The notes beneath the pieces are model-generated. The model was not told the origin of the DNA, did no database searches, and worked only from the letters and a program-made list of their open reading frames with translations. Both the position numbers and the translations under genes were made by a program. From NCBI GenBank assembly GCA_934647195.1, contig CAKUFD010000001.1, positions 268,424 to 332,423 of the forward strand: a stretch of DNA of 64,000 nt, given 5' to 3'. The first letter of the stretch is position 1, and every line of letters begins with the position of its first letter. This document shows positions 16,757 through 24,840 of the stretch, piece after piece. Source of the DNA: an uncultured Collinsella sp. GTDB lineage: Bacteria; Actinomycetota; Coriobacteriia; Coriobacteriales; Coriobacteriaceae.

Positions 16757-18214
16757 ATGACCAAGGTTTATCAAGATTTGCGTTCGTTCCTCGACACGCT
16801 TGAGGAGGAGGGCCAGCTTCTGCACGTTACCGACGAGGTGCTGCCCGAGCCTGGCGTGTCTTCTGCCTGCCGCGCCGCCGCCCGTATGCAAAACGGTCCT
16901 GCTGTGATGTTCGACAACATCGCGGGCTATCCCAAGGGCACGCGTATCGTCACCAACGTTCATGGCTCCTGGGCAAACCACGCCCTCATGATGGGCATGG
17001 ACAAGAATACCCCTACCAAGGAGCAGTTCTTCGAGCTCAACCGCCGCTGGGATACCTATCCCGTGGAGCCCAAGATCCTTTCTCGCGAGGAGGCTCCCTG
17101 TAAGGAGAACACGCTCGACGCTGCTTCCGGCGACGACATCGACCTGTTCCACCTGCTGCCGCTCTATCGCATTAACGATCAGGATGCCGGCTGCTACTTC
17201 TCCAAGTTCGCGCTGGTTTCTGCCGATCCGGACGATCCTGATAACTTCAACAAGATGAACGTGGGCACCTACCGTATCCAGATTAAGGACAAGGATACGC
17301 TGGGCATTCAGGTTATCCCGTCCCACGACATGGCCGTTCACCTCAAGAAGTGCGAGGCCCGCAACGAACCGCTGCACATCGCCATCGCCTTGGGCAACGC
17401 CCCGCTCGTCACCTTTATGGCCTCTACGCCCATCGGACACGAGCAGAACGAGTACGAGTTCGTAGGCGCCTTGAACGACGGCGTGCCTGCCGAGATCGTC
17501 CGCGCCGATACCGACGAGCATCTCTTCGTGCCGGCAGGTTCCGAGGTTATTCTCGAGGGCTACATCGAGCCGCGCGTCCGTAAGATCGAGGGTCCGTTTG
17601 GCGAGTTCACCGGCTCCGTCTCCGGCGCCCGTCGTCAGCTTGAGGCGAAGATCACGCACGTGACCTACCGCACCAACCCCATCTTCGAGAGTCTCTACAT
17701 CGGTATGCCCTGGACTGAGTGCGACTACCTGGTTGCGCTTAACACCTCGGTGCCGTTGTTCAAGCAGATTCAAAAAGATATGCCCGAGGTTGTGGCGGTC
17801 AACGCTATGTACACCCACGGCATGACCGAAATCATCTCCATGAAGCCTCGCTATGGCGGCCAGGCGGCTACGGCGGCATTCCGCATCATGAGTACGCCGC
17901 ACGGTGCCCAGTATGCGCATAACGTGATCATCGTCGATGACTTTGTGGACCCGTTCGACCTCAACCAGGTCATGTGGGCGCTTTCCACCCGCGTGCGTCC
18001 GGACAAGGACGTCAAGGTCATCCCCAACTGCCCGGGCATGACGCTCAATCCCACCGAGGAAATTCCCGGCATCACCGCAAAGCTCGTCATCGACGCTACG
18101 ACGCCCATCGATCCCGAGCCGGTGACGCGTGAGGTCGAGATGCTCGGCGACCCCGCCGAGACGGCCGATTACGCCAAGCTGCTTGCCGAGCTGTGGGCCG
18201 TTAAGAACAAATAG
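16757..18214 (+). CDS. UbiD-family decarboxylase, hydroxyarylic acid type, subunit C (cassette 2)
   Basis: A 485-aa paralogue of the 13655 gene, beginning MTKVYQDLRSFLDTLEEEGQ. It carries NVGTYRIQIKDK (Arg of the catalytic triad) and EGPFGEF at residues 278-284 (E278, E283). The sequences differ enough between the copies (for example HDMAVHLKKCEARNEPLH against HDIAKQLAEAEKKNEKFP) that different substrate preferences are plausible. The partner subunit D follows 47 bases downstream. Needs prFMN, made by the ubiX gene at 28307. Confidence 0.88.
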   Translation: MTKVYQDLRSFLDTLEEEGQLLHVTDEVLPEPGVSSACRAAARMQNGPAVMFDNIAGYPKGTRIVTNVHGSWANHALMMGMDKNTPTKEQFFELNRRWDTYPVEPKILSREEAPCKENTLDAASGDDIDLFHLLPLYRINDQDAGCYFSKFALVSADPDDPDNFNKMNVGTYRIQIKDKDTLGIQVIPSHDMAVHLKKCEARNEPLHIAIALGNAPLVTFMASTPIGHEQNEYEFVGALNDGVPAEIVRADTDEHLFVPAGSEVILEGYIEPRVRKIEGPFGEFTGSVSGARRQLEAKITHVTYRTNPIFESLYIGMPWTECDYLVALNTSVPLFKQIQKDMPEVVAVNAMYTHGMTEIISMKPRYGGQAATAAFRIMSTPHGAQYAHNVIIVDDFVDPFDLNQVMWALSTRVRPDKDVKVIPNCPGMTLNPTEEIPGITAKLVIDATTPIDPEPVTREVEMLGDPAETADYAKLLAELWAVKNK

Positions 18215-18261
18215 GCCCTTCGTTTGACTTGAATGAAATCACCTTAAAGGAGGATTAGCAC

Positions 18262-18468
18262 ATGAAGTGCCCGCGTTGCGATAGCGAAACCATCAAGACC
18301 ATTTCGACCAGCCCTGTTCCGGGCGTTTGGGAGTATTACGGCTGCACTACCTGCCAATATTCCTGGCGTTCCACGGAGCACCCCGTAGTTCACGACCGCT
18401 TTAAGATCAAACCCGAGGACATTGACAAGCTGCCCATCATGCCTCCCATCCCGCCGTTGGAGAAGTAG
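18262..18468 (+). CDS. Non-oxidative hydroxyarylic acid decarboxylase subunit D (cassette 2)
   Basis: A 68-aa paralogue of the 15197 gene: CPRC at 3-6, CTTC near 28-31, YSWRSTE, and MPPIPPLEK at the end. AAAGGAGGATTAGCAC precedes the ATG. It is probably cotranscribed with the second ubiD and possibly with the permease gene that begins 161 bases later. Confidence 0.85.
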   Translation: MKCPRCDSETIKTISTSPVPGVWEYYGCTTCQYSWRSTEHPVVHDRFKIKPEDIDKLPIMPPIPPLEK

Positions 18469-18492
18469 TCGCAGATAACGGCGCGTTTCAAG

Positions 18493-18561
18493 TCTGGAAA
18501 CCGAGTTCCAGATCGTTTTCCCTTGCAGGCACCGGCCGTCGGCATTGCGCTTGACGGCCGG
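18493..18561. promoter_or_regulatory. Two inverted repeats between subunit D and the permease
   Basis: TCTGGAA/TTCCAGA arms at 18493-18512 and a perfect 9-bp hairpin (18532-18540 with 18553-18561). Neither is followed by a T-tract, so they are more likely an operator and an mRNA-processing or attenuation hairpin than a full terminator. Confidence 0.35.
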
Positions 18562-18629
18562 CCTTGAAATTGAAGCGGCAATACATGCCAAATCGATTTA
18601 CTCGTATAAAAGAAAGAAGGTGAACCCAT

Positions 18630-20084
18630 ATGGCAGAGGCTGTGAAGAGCAAGTACCTCACAAAACGCTATATCGGTTTTTTCGCGGCAATTGCGGTATT
18701 CTTGCTTATCAAATTCGTGTTACCGCTCGATAGCCTGGGATCTACTGTTTTGAGTGAGGGCGGAAAGAACTGTTTGGCGCTCTCGCTGGCCGCAGTCGTG
18801 ATGTGGGCGTGCGGCGTTGCACAGCCCGGTTACACCGGCATCCTGTATTGTGCCTTGCTCGTGCTATTCCAGGTTGTTCCCGACGAGACAGGTGCCCCTA
18901 GCATGGCGGCAACCGTTGCATCCGCGTTTGGTGGCTGGACTAAGGGCACTATGTGGATCGTTGTCGGTGCATATCTGGTTGCTGGCGCCGTTAAGGATTC
19001 CGGCCTGGGCGAGCGTATCGCGTATGCGTTTATGCTCAAGTTCGTGAAGAACGTGAAGTCGCTGATCATCTCGATCTTTGCCCTGACGTTTGTGCTCTCC
19101 CTGCTTATCCCGCATCCCTTCCCGCGCTGCTTCCTCATCTTGGCTGTTGTTTCGGTTATCGCTAAGTCTGCTGGCTACAACGACGAAGACCGCGGCAAGC
19201 TCGGATTCATCATCTTTGCCGCCGCTATTCCGTGCTCCATGTTCTTCATGACCGGCGACTCCACCCTCAACCCGCTCGTTGCCTCTTATGGCGCAAACGG
19301 CGGTGCCTCCATCGGCTTTGTCGAGTGGTTTACCTACATGAGCGTCCCGATGATCGTTGCAACGCTCATCGTCATGGCCATTTGCCTGGTGCTGTTCAAG
19401 CCCTCCCAGGAGCTTGTTTATGATCGCGAGGAGGTTCTTGCCAAGCAGGCCGCCTTGGGCAAGCTCACCGAGCGCGAAATCCGCACGCTTGTCTGGCTTG
19501 TTATCGCTATCGGCCTGTGGCTCACCGTCTCCGGTGACTACCTGGCTTGGGTCACCTTGGTCATCGGCGTTCTTATGGCCATGCCCGTTATCGGCGAGGT
19601 CCTGACCCCGGCTTCGTGGTCTGCAGTCGACGTCAAGACCCTCATGTTCCTGACCGCTGCTATGGCTATCGGTACCGTGGGCGGCGCTACCGGCATGAAC
19701 GCGTGGATCGCCGACGTCGTGCTTCCCAGCACAGCCCCCACGAACCCCTATCTCTTCGCACTGCTCGTCTGCGCTATCACGATGGTCATCCATATGTTCA
19801 TGGGTTCCGTCATGGCCGGCCTGGGCATCTGCGTGCCTGCGTTCCTCACCTTTGTCCAGGGTACGAGCGTGACTCCGTTAGCGGTTGCTCTTATCGTCTA
19901 CACCGCTATCAACCTTCACTACATTCTGCCCTTCCACAATCTGGCCATCCTTGTTGGCGAGGGCAAGGACGCCGGCGGCTACACCTCTAAGGAAGCTACC
20001 AAGATGGGCATCCCCATGACGCTGTTCACCTTTGTCGTGGTGCTTGTCGAGGCGGCGTGGTTTGGTGCCATGGGCATCATGTAA
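18630..20084 (+). CDS. SLC13/DASS-family anion permease 1
   Basis: A 484-aa inner-membrane protein with about 11-12 hydrophobic segments. It shows the family's two-fold layout: MFFMTGDSTLNPLVASYGAN in the first half and GGATGMNAWIADVVLPS in the second. SLC13/DASS members import di- and tricarboxylates or sulfate, often with Na+ or by exchange. Its position between ubiD genes suggests uptake of the aromatic or other carboxylate to be decarboxylated, or exchange with the product. It is over 80% similar by eye to the permease at 24841. GAAGGTGAACCCAT precedes the ATG. Confidence 0.85.
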   Translation: MAEAVKSKYLTKRYIGFFAAIAVFLLIKFVLPLDSLGSTVLSEGGKNCLALSLAAVVMWACGVAQPGYTGILYCALLVLFQVVPDETGAPSMAATVASAFGGWTKGTMWIVVGAYLVAGAVKDSGLGERIAYAFMLKFVKNVKSLIISIFALTFVLSLLIPHPFPRCFLILAVVSVIAKSAGYNDEDRGKLGFIIFAAAIPCSMFFMTGDSTLNPLVASYGANGGASIGFVEWFTYMSVPMIVATLIVMAICLVLFKPSQELVYDREEVLAKQAALGKLTEREIRTLVWLVIAIGLWLTVSGDYLAWVTLVIGVLMAMPVIGEVLTPASWSAVDVKTLMFLTAAMAIGTVGGATGMNAWIADVVLPSTAPTNPYLFALLVCAITMVIHMFMGSVMAGLGICVPAFLTFVQGTSVTPLAVALIVYTAINLHYILPFHNLAILVGEGKDAGGYTSKEATKMGIPMTLFTFVVVLVEAAWFGAMGIM

Positions 20085-20121
20085 GCGCCTAGCAAATATA
20101 AGAGACCTATTCTCTTTCCTC

Positions 20122-20152
20122 AGCCGGACGGTATGCCTGATGCCGTCCGGCT
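20122..20152 (+). terminator. Terminator hairpin after permease 1
   Basis: Perfect 10-bp arms 20122-20131 and 20143-20152; the tail TCTGTATG is weak in T, so termination may be partial. Confidence 0.5.
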
Positions 20153-20265
20153 TCTGTATGCCGCATCCGAAACGAGAGGCACCGCTCACAGAAGCCGACC
20201 TTGAACGTATAGCAGGTATATAGTCGAAATTAATACCAGGTAGAACGTGTTGGAAAGGACGCGCC

Positions 20266-21231
20266 ATGAAAGAGGCCCCCAAAAGCAAGATGCACACCGC
20301 AAGCGTTCGCGTGGGCGAGGACAAGTTCGCGCTGGAGGCCGTGGTGACGGTCACGCCGCGCGGCATCATCGTCTATGCGTGCTCGCCCGAGTATGCCCAC
20401 CTGGGAGCCACGGCGCAGGCCATCCCGCGTCCCGAGCCGGGACGAACTGCCACGGTGAGCATTCTGTCGGTGCCCTGCCATCGTGATGAGATTCCGGCGC
20501 ACGACATCTGCGCGGCGCTTGCCACCGAGTTCAAGATGCCGTGCACTTGCTCCACGGGTTTCCATGTGGAACATGCGAGCAAGGACGACTTGCAGACCGT
20601 GCTCGATACCACGTCCGAGCTGATCGCTGCCCTTAAGCAGCATGTGGCTCGCGTGTTGCGTGCAACGTGGGACGAGGCCGACGAGGTGCTTGCCGTGCAT
20701 GAGGACGGTAGCGTAATCGGTCCCGTGGACCGCATCGAGGCCCATGCGGGCGAGGGCATCTTGCACCAGGCGTTCGAGACGTTTTTGGTGGAGGGTACGG
20801 GCGAAGATGCTCGTCTACTCCTGTGCCGTCGCAGTGCACTCAAGCGCCTGTGGGGTGGTGTGCTCTCCGATAGCTGTGCCGGCCACCCCGAGGTGGGGGA
20901 GGAACTTGCGGCGGGGGCCGCGCGTCGCTTGCAGGAAGAGTGCGGCTTGACGCCCGATCAGGCTCCGTTGGAGCAGCTGGGGCACATCGTATACCGCGAG
21001 GATCATGGCGATGGCAACTGCGAGTGCGAGTGGTGCGCCGTTTTCGCCGCGCGCATCGACGCGGGCTCTCTGCATGTGAACGAGCAGGAGATTTCTGAGG
21101 TGCGTCCGGTGCGCCTGAGCGAGGTCGACGCCTATCTTGCGGGTCATCCCGAGCCGCTTGCCCCATGGACGCGTCTGGCGCTTGAGGATGCGGATATTCG
21201 TGCAAGGCTTGCCGAGCTTTGCCGGGAATAG
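20266..21231 (+). CDS. LpdD-like domain fused to an IDI-type Nudix domain
   Basis: A 321-aa two-domain protein. Residues 1-127 (VVTVTPRGIIVYACSPEYAH, ATVSILSVPCHRDEIPAHDI) resemble the LpdD prenylated-flavin chaperone of gallate-decarboxylase operons (recognition from memory, moderate confidence). Residues 135-321 align with type I isopentenyl-diphosphate isomerase: metal ligands H160, H167, H207, E253 and E255 and the Trp at 301 are kept. The catalytic Cys before GHP (Cys67 in E. coli) is Ala205, with a Cys one position earlier. The Nudix box, residues 206-228, ends RRLQEECGL and so has the EE pair of Nudix hydrolases. It may therefore cleave DMAPP to DMAP for UbiX, or still isomerise IPP. 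GGAAAGGA precedes the ATG; the VOC gene follows 18 bases on. Confidence 0.75.
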   Translation: MKEAPKSKMHTASVRVGEDKFALEAVVTVTPRGIIVYACSPEYAHLGATAQAIPRPEPGRTATVSILSVPCHRDEIPAHDICAALATEFKMPCTCSTGFHVEHASKDDLQTVLDTTSELIAALKQHVARVLRATWDEADEVLAVHEDGSVIGPVDRIEAHAGEGILHQAFETFLVEGTGEDARLLLCRRSALKRLWGGVLSDSCAGHPEVGEELAAGAARRLQEECGLTPDQAPLEQLGHIVYREDHGDGNCECEWCAVFAARIDAGSLHVNEQEISEVRPVRLSEVDAYLAGHPEPLAPWTRLALEDADIRARLAELCRE

Positions 21232-21249
21232 AGAAGGGAAGGTTTGTCT

Positions 21250-21570
21250 ATGAAGCTTTCGTTCGATCATTCGGGTGTGCCCGTAGCGGAGAAGCGCGAG
21301 GGCATGCGCAACGCGGAGCCCATGAAGCTATGGGTCTCCAACCCCGCCGACTCTCCCGATAGAGTCGAGTATCTCTATTTTGAGGAAGGCTCGCCTGCAC
21401 CTCAGATCATGAAGACGCATCGTCACGTGGCGTTTTTAACGGATGATCTTGAAGAGGCCGCCGCTTGGTGCGACGAGGTTATCCTCGGTCCCTTTGAGGA
21501 CACGCCGGAGCAAGACGTTATGTTCGCTCGCAAGGACGATGCTCTGATTGAGTTTTGCTGCAGGAAATAG
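21250..21570 (+). CDS. Small VOC (glyoxalase-like) family protein
   Basis: A 106-aa protein beginning MKLSFDHSGVPV. The pattern LSFDHSGVPV - LWVSNPADSPDRVEYLYFEE - THRHVAFLTDDLEEAAAWCDEV - DALIEFCCRK is that of a single VOC module, with candidate metal ligands His and Glu (HRHVAF and LIEF). VOC proteins include glyoxalases, dioxygenases and isomerases, so the reaction is open. Directly after the fusion gene and upstream of a ubiD gene, it may act on the decarboxylation substrate or product. I chose the ATG at 21250, with AAGGGAAGG before it, over the TTG at 21244. Confidence 0.7.
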   Translation: MKLSFDHSGVPVAEKREGMRNAEPMKLWVSNPADSPDRVEYLYFEEGSPAPQIMKTHRHVAFLTDDLEEAAAWCDEVILGPFEDTPEQDVMFARKDDALIEFCCRK

Positions 21571-21611
21571 TCCGGCGCTACGGCGGCCTGAGCCGATGTG
21601 CCGATAGGTCC

Positions 21612-21641
21612 GAGGCGCGGTGCTGTGAGGTGCCGCGCCTC
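21612..21641 (+). terminator. Terminator hairpin after the VOC gene
   Basis: Arms 21612-21620 and 21633-21641 pair over 9 bp; the tail is TTTGCG, so strength is moderate. Confidence 0.5.
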
Positions 21642-21669
21642 TTTGCGTCGAGGTGTTGGAATCTGGTTG

Positions 21670-21819
21670 CCACCCAGGGTGGACATGTGGGCCAAACGAG
21701 CTTCCCAACGGTTTGTTTTCGCAGATGAACGGCGTTATCGAGCGCTGTTTACGATTGCCGCTTGCACGTACAGCGACTATACGCCTCTACACTCCAATCA
21801 ACGGACCACACGAGTGGTC
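21670..21819. promoter_or_regulatory. Two palindromes upstream of the third ubiD gene
   Basis: CCACCC-A-GGGTGG at 21670-21682 and GACCAC-ACGA-GTGGTC at 21804-21819. The second lies 22 bases before the start codon of the third ubiD gene, where a bound regulator would block initiation. The MerR-type regulator encoded downstream is the obvious candidate but this is not shown. Confidence 0.4.
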
Positions 21820-21841
21820 ACCTTTTGCATTGGAGGTAAAC

Positions 21842-23320
21842 ATGGCAAATAAGGTCACTGATTTCCGCAGCGCTGTTGAGCTTTTGGAGACCATCCCCGG
21901 CCAGCTGGTCACGACCGATGTTGAGGTTGAGCCTCGCGCTCAGCTTTCTGGTGTGTACCGTCATATCGGTGCAGGCGGCACCGTTATGCGTCCCACCAAA
22001 GAGGGCCCGGCAATGATCTTCAACAACGTGAAGGGCCATCCGGGTGCTCGCGTTGCCATCGGTATGCTCGCTAGCCGTACGCGCGTCGGCCATCTGCTCG
22101 ATTGCGACCCCAAGCGTTTGGGCTTCCTGCTCAACGAGGCTGTCAAGCAGCCCATCCCCGTGCAGAACGTGGGGCCCGAAGAGGCTGTCTGCCAGGAGGT
22201 TGTCTACAAGGCAGAGGATCCCGATTTCGACATCCGTAAGCTCATCCCCGCTCCCACCAACACCGAAGAGGACGCCGGCCCCTACATCACCATGGGCATG
22301 TGCTACGCTTCCGACCCCGAGACGGGCGAGAGCGACGTGACGATTCACCGCCTGTGCCTGCAGGGCAAAGACGAGATCTCGATGTACTTCGTCCCCGGAG
22401 CTCGTCACCTCACCGTATTCCGCGAGAAGGCCGAGAAGGCTGGCAAGCCGCTGCCCATCTCCATCTCCATCGGCGTCGATCCCGCTATCGAGATCGCTGC
22501 CTGCTTCGAGCCGCCTACCACGCCGCTCGGCTTCAATGAGCTCACCATCGCTGGTGCCATCCGTGGCGAGGGCGTCAAGATGGCCGACTGCCTGACCATT
22601 CCCGAGAAGTGCATCGCCAACGCCGAGTATGTCATCGAGGGCGAGCTTTTGCCCGACGTCCGTGTTCGCGAGGACCAGCACTCCGAGTCCGGCAAGGCCA
22701 TGCCCGAGTTCCCGGGCTACACCGGCGGCGCTCAGGCGGCGCTCCCCGTCATCAAGGTCAAGGCTGTTACCACCCGCAAGAACCCCATCATGCAGACGGT
22801 CATCGGCCCGTCCGAGGAGCACGTCTCCATGGCCGGTATCCCCACCGAGGCCTCGATTCTCTCCATGGTCAACAAGGCTATGCCCGGCCGCGTGCAGAAC
22901 GTCTACGCTGCTACCCCCGGCGGCGGTAAGTACATGGCCGTTATTCAGTTCAAGAAGCTCATTCCTTCTGACGAGGGCCGTCAGCGCCAGGCTGCGCTCA
23001 TCGCGTTCACGGCGTTCCCCGAGCTCAAGCATGTGTGGCTGGTTGACGAGGATGTCGATCCGTTTGATCTGAAGGACGTCATCTGGGCCATGAATACCCG
23101 CTTCCAGGCCGATCACGACGTCATCACCATCCCGGGAGTCCGTTGTCATCCGCTGGACCCGTCGAACGATCCCACCTGCGATCCCTCCATCCGCGATCAT
23201 GGCATCGCCTGCAAGACGATTTTCGACTGCACGGTGCCTTACGACCAGAAGCATCGCTTCCAGCGCTCCAAGTTCATGGATGTCGACGCCTCTCACTGGG
23301 TCCCGGGCTTTGAGGACTAA
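21842..23320 (+). CDS. UbiD-family decarboxylase, LpdC-like (third copy)
   Basis: A 492-aa UbiD-fold protein of the subgroup that includes the gallate decarboxylase LpdC (about 490 aa). It begins MANKVTDFRSAVELLETIPG and has KEGPAMIFNNVKGHP, EPPTTPLGFNELTIAGA and GPSEEHVSMAGIPTEASIL. The EGPFGE motif of the other two copies is replaced by SGKAMPEFPGYTGG: the Glu of PEF (residue 289) matches the second catalytic Glu, and the first has no equivalent at the same spacing. No subunit D gene accompanies it, but an LpdD-like domain is encoded upstream, which supports a phenolic-acid (for example gallate or protocatechuate) decarboxylase. GGAGGTAAAC precedes the ATG. Confidence 0.82.
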   Translation: MANKVTDFRSAVELLETIPGQLVTTDVEVEPRAQLSGVYRHIGAGGTVMRPTKEGPAMIFNNVKGHPGARVAIGMLASRTRVGHLLDCDPKRLGFLLNEAVKQPIPVQNVGPEEAVCQEVVYKAEDPDFDIRKLIPAPTNTEEDAGPYITMGMCYASDPETGESDVTIHRLCLQGKDEISMYFVPGARHLTVFREKAEKAGKPLPISISIGVDPAIEIAACFEPPTTPLGFNELTIAGAIRGEGVKMADCLTIPEKCIANAEYVIEGELLPDVRVREDQHSESGKAMPEFPGYTGGAQAALPVIKVKAVTTRKNPIMQTVIGPSEEHVSMAGIPTEASILSMVNKAMPGRVQNVYAATPGGGKYMAVIQFKKLIPSDEGRQRQAALIAFTAFPELKHVWLVDEDVDPFDLKDVIWAMNTRFQADHDVITIPGVRCHPLDPSNDPTCDPSIRDHGIACKTIFDCTVPYDQKHRFQRSKFMDVDASHWVPGFED

Positions 23321-23780
23321 TCCCCTCCTCTTCGGTTTCAACGCCTAGGGCCTGCCGGGTGCGCCTGTCTCAAGATTGTGCGGGCGCACCCGCTCATGTA
23401 TGCTTTCCCACGCTGGCGCTTTTCCTCTGGGTTCGAGCTGTCAAAAGAACCCCCTGCGTCAGCCCTCATCTGAGAACCTGCAGACGGTCACTTCCTGGTG
23501 GCCGGATGCGGGTTCTTATGCATATAAATGTGATAAAAGCCCAGCATATTGCCTAAGTGTGGTGTATAGCGGCTTTACAGTCCGTTGCCTGGAAGAATGG
23601 CGCCGCTTGGCGAGTTCTACCGCCCGAGCGGAATCGCGTGTCTTAAAATGGGCCGAAATACAACCCATCGCTGGTTAGCAATCGAGCGTGCCTGAAGCTC
23701 GTGCAACGCCCAGCGCAGGCAGAGCGTCCGCGCGTCGCGCGCTGGACGCCATCGATTCTATCTCGATGGGAATGGTGAGC
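23321..23780. other. Gap before the first MerR gene
   Basis: About 460 bases. A 9-bp hairpin (23357-23365 with 23383-23391) without a T-tract lies 36 bases after the ubiD stop and may end or stabilise that transcript. The rest should contain the MerR promoter; no convincing -10/-35 pair, RNA gene or conserved frame was seen. Confidence 0.4.
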
Positions 23781-24638
23781 ATGACTCGAGCTGAGTCGCA
23801 TTGGTATTCAATCGGTGAGATGGCCTCCCTGTTTGGGCTCACTCGCCAAACCTTAATCTATTACGACAAAATTGGGCTGTTTTGCCCCGCGATGGTCAAC
23901 GATGACGGCTATCGCTTCTATCTCCCCACGCAGATTCCCACGCTGCGTCTCATCTGCCTGCTTAAAGACCTGGGTATCGAACTCAAAGAAATCGCCGAGA
24001 TCATCGACTCGCGCAATATCCCCGCTTTGATTGACTACCTTGTGGCGCGTAAAGCGGAGATAGGCCGTCGCATCGGTCAGCTTGACACGCAGCGCGAGCT
24101 TATCGATCAACGCATAAAGTATTACAAGTCGGTTGAGCGCTGGCGCGATGTGACCGACACGCCCATTCTCAAACAATATGACGAGCGCCTGGTGGTAGCC
24201 GAAGGCTTTCCTCATCCCGATGTGACGCGCGAAGTGCTGCACCCCACGCTTATGCGCAGCATGAAAAAGCTCCGTGCGGTGGAGGATGGTGTGCCGGTAG
24301 ACGGCTTTGGCACCATGCTTGCCGAGGTCAAGGACGAGCGTGGCGACGAGGGCCAGCTCGTATACCGCCCGGCGGCGACATTTACCGTTGTGCCCGCAGG
24401 CGTGGATTCCTCAAAGCTATCCGACGTAGTGATGTTGCCTAAGGGGCTCTATGCGTGCATGAGCTACTGGGGCATGCCGTACCAGGGCTATGCCGCCGAG
24501 CGGCTCATGAAGTGGCTTAACGACCACAATTTCGAGCCCCTGGGCAATGCCTTTGATTTCTGCCTGCTCGACACCACGTCTTATAACGATATTCATCAAC
24601 AGGACTTTTGCTGCATTCAAGTCATGGTCAAGTTCTAG
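23781..24638 (+). CDS. MerR-family regulator with GyrI-like effector domain, copy 1
   Basis: About 285 aa. An N-terminal winged helix (WYSIGEMASLFGLTRQTLIYYD, then KIGLFCPAMVNDDGYRFY) is followed by a coiled-coil dimer helix near residues 80-120 (RKAEIGRRIGQLDTQRELI). The C-terminal ~150-residue effector-binding domain (FTVVPAGVDSSKLSDVVMLP, LYACMSYWGMPYQGY, DFCLLDTTSYNDIHQQDFCC) is BmrR/GyrI-like and probably senses a small molecule. It closes the permease - fusion - VOC - ubiD block, as its paralogue at 28991 closes the second block. The start is uncertain: ATG 23781 fits the family's N-terminus; in-frame starts also lie at 23766 and 23688, none with a strong ribosome-binding site. Confidence 0.8.
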   Translation: MTRAESHWYSIGEMASLFGLTRQTLIYYDKIGLFCPAMVNDDGYRFYLPTQIPTLRLICLLKDLGIELKEIAEIIDSRNIPALIDYLVARKAEIGRRIGQLDTQRELIDQRIKYYKSVERWRDVTDTPILKQYDERLVVAEGFPHPDVTREVLHPTLMRSMKKLRAVEDGVPVDGFGTMLAEVKDERGDEGQLVYRPAATFTVVPAGVDSSKLSDVVMLPKGLYACMSYWGMPYQGYAAERLMKWLNDHNFEPLGNAFDFCLLDTTSYNDIHQQDFCCIQVMVKF

Positions 24639-24688
24639 AGCAGAGTTTGCGCGGTGTGTACAGGGAAACGTGCGCGCTGCACCGCGCT

Positions 24689-24722
24689 AAACCGTTCGTC
24701 GGTCGTTGAAAACCGTTCATCG
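24689..24722. promoter_or_regulatory. Direct repeat in front of permease 2
   Basis: AAACCGTTCGTCG at 24689-24701 and AAACCGTTCATCG at 24710-24722, identical at 12 of 13 positions and spaced 21 bases apart, i.e. two helical turns on the same DNA face. A TTGACT follows at 24743-24748. This is the kind of arrangement expected for cooperative binding of a regulator upstream of a promoter. Confidence 0.45.
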
Positions 24723-24840
24723 CACCGAGTTCACCTAATTTCTTGACTGTATTCCTGCTACACAGCGCAACGTTTCAATCGTCGTGTACAAGCGCTCCTA
24801 TCAGGTAGGGGGCGCATGACAAAGGAAGGAGGGTGAAGAA

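Noticed and set aside
20266..21231. Plain NUDIX mutator-type hydrolase (MutT-like)
   Set aside because: The spacing of H160, H167, H207, E253 and E255 and the final APW segment match type I IDI specifically, so the fold is IDI-like even though the catalytic Cys is missing.
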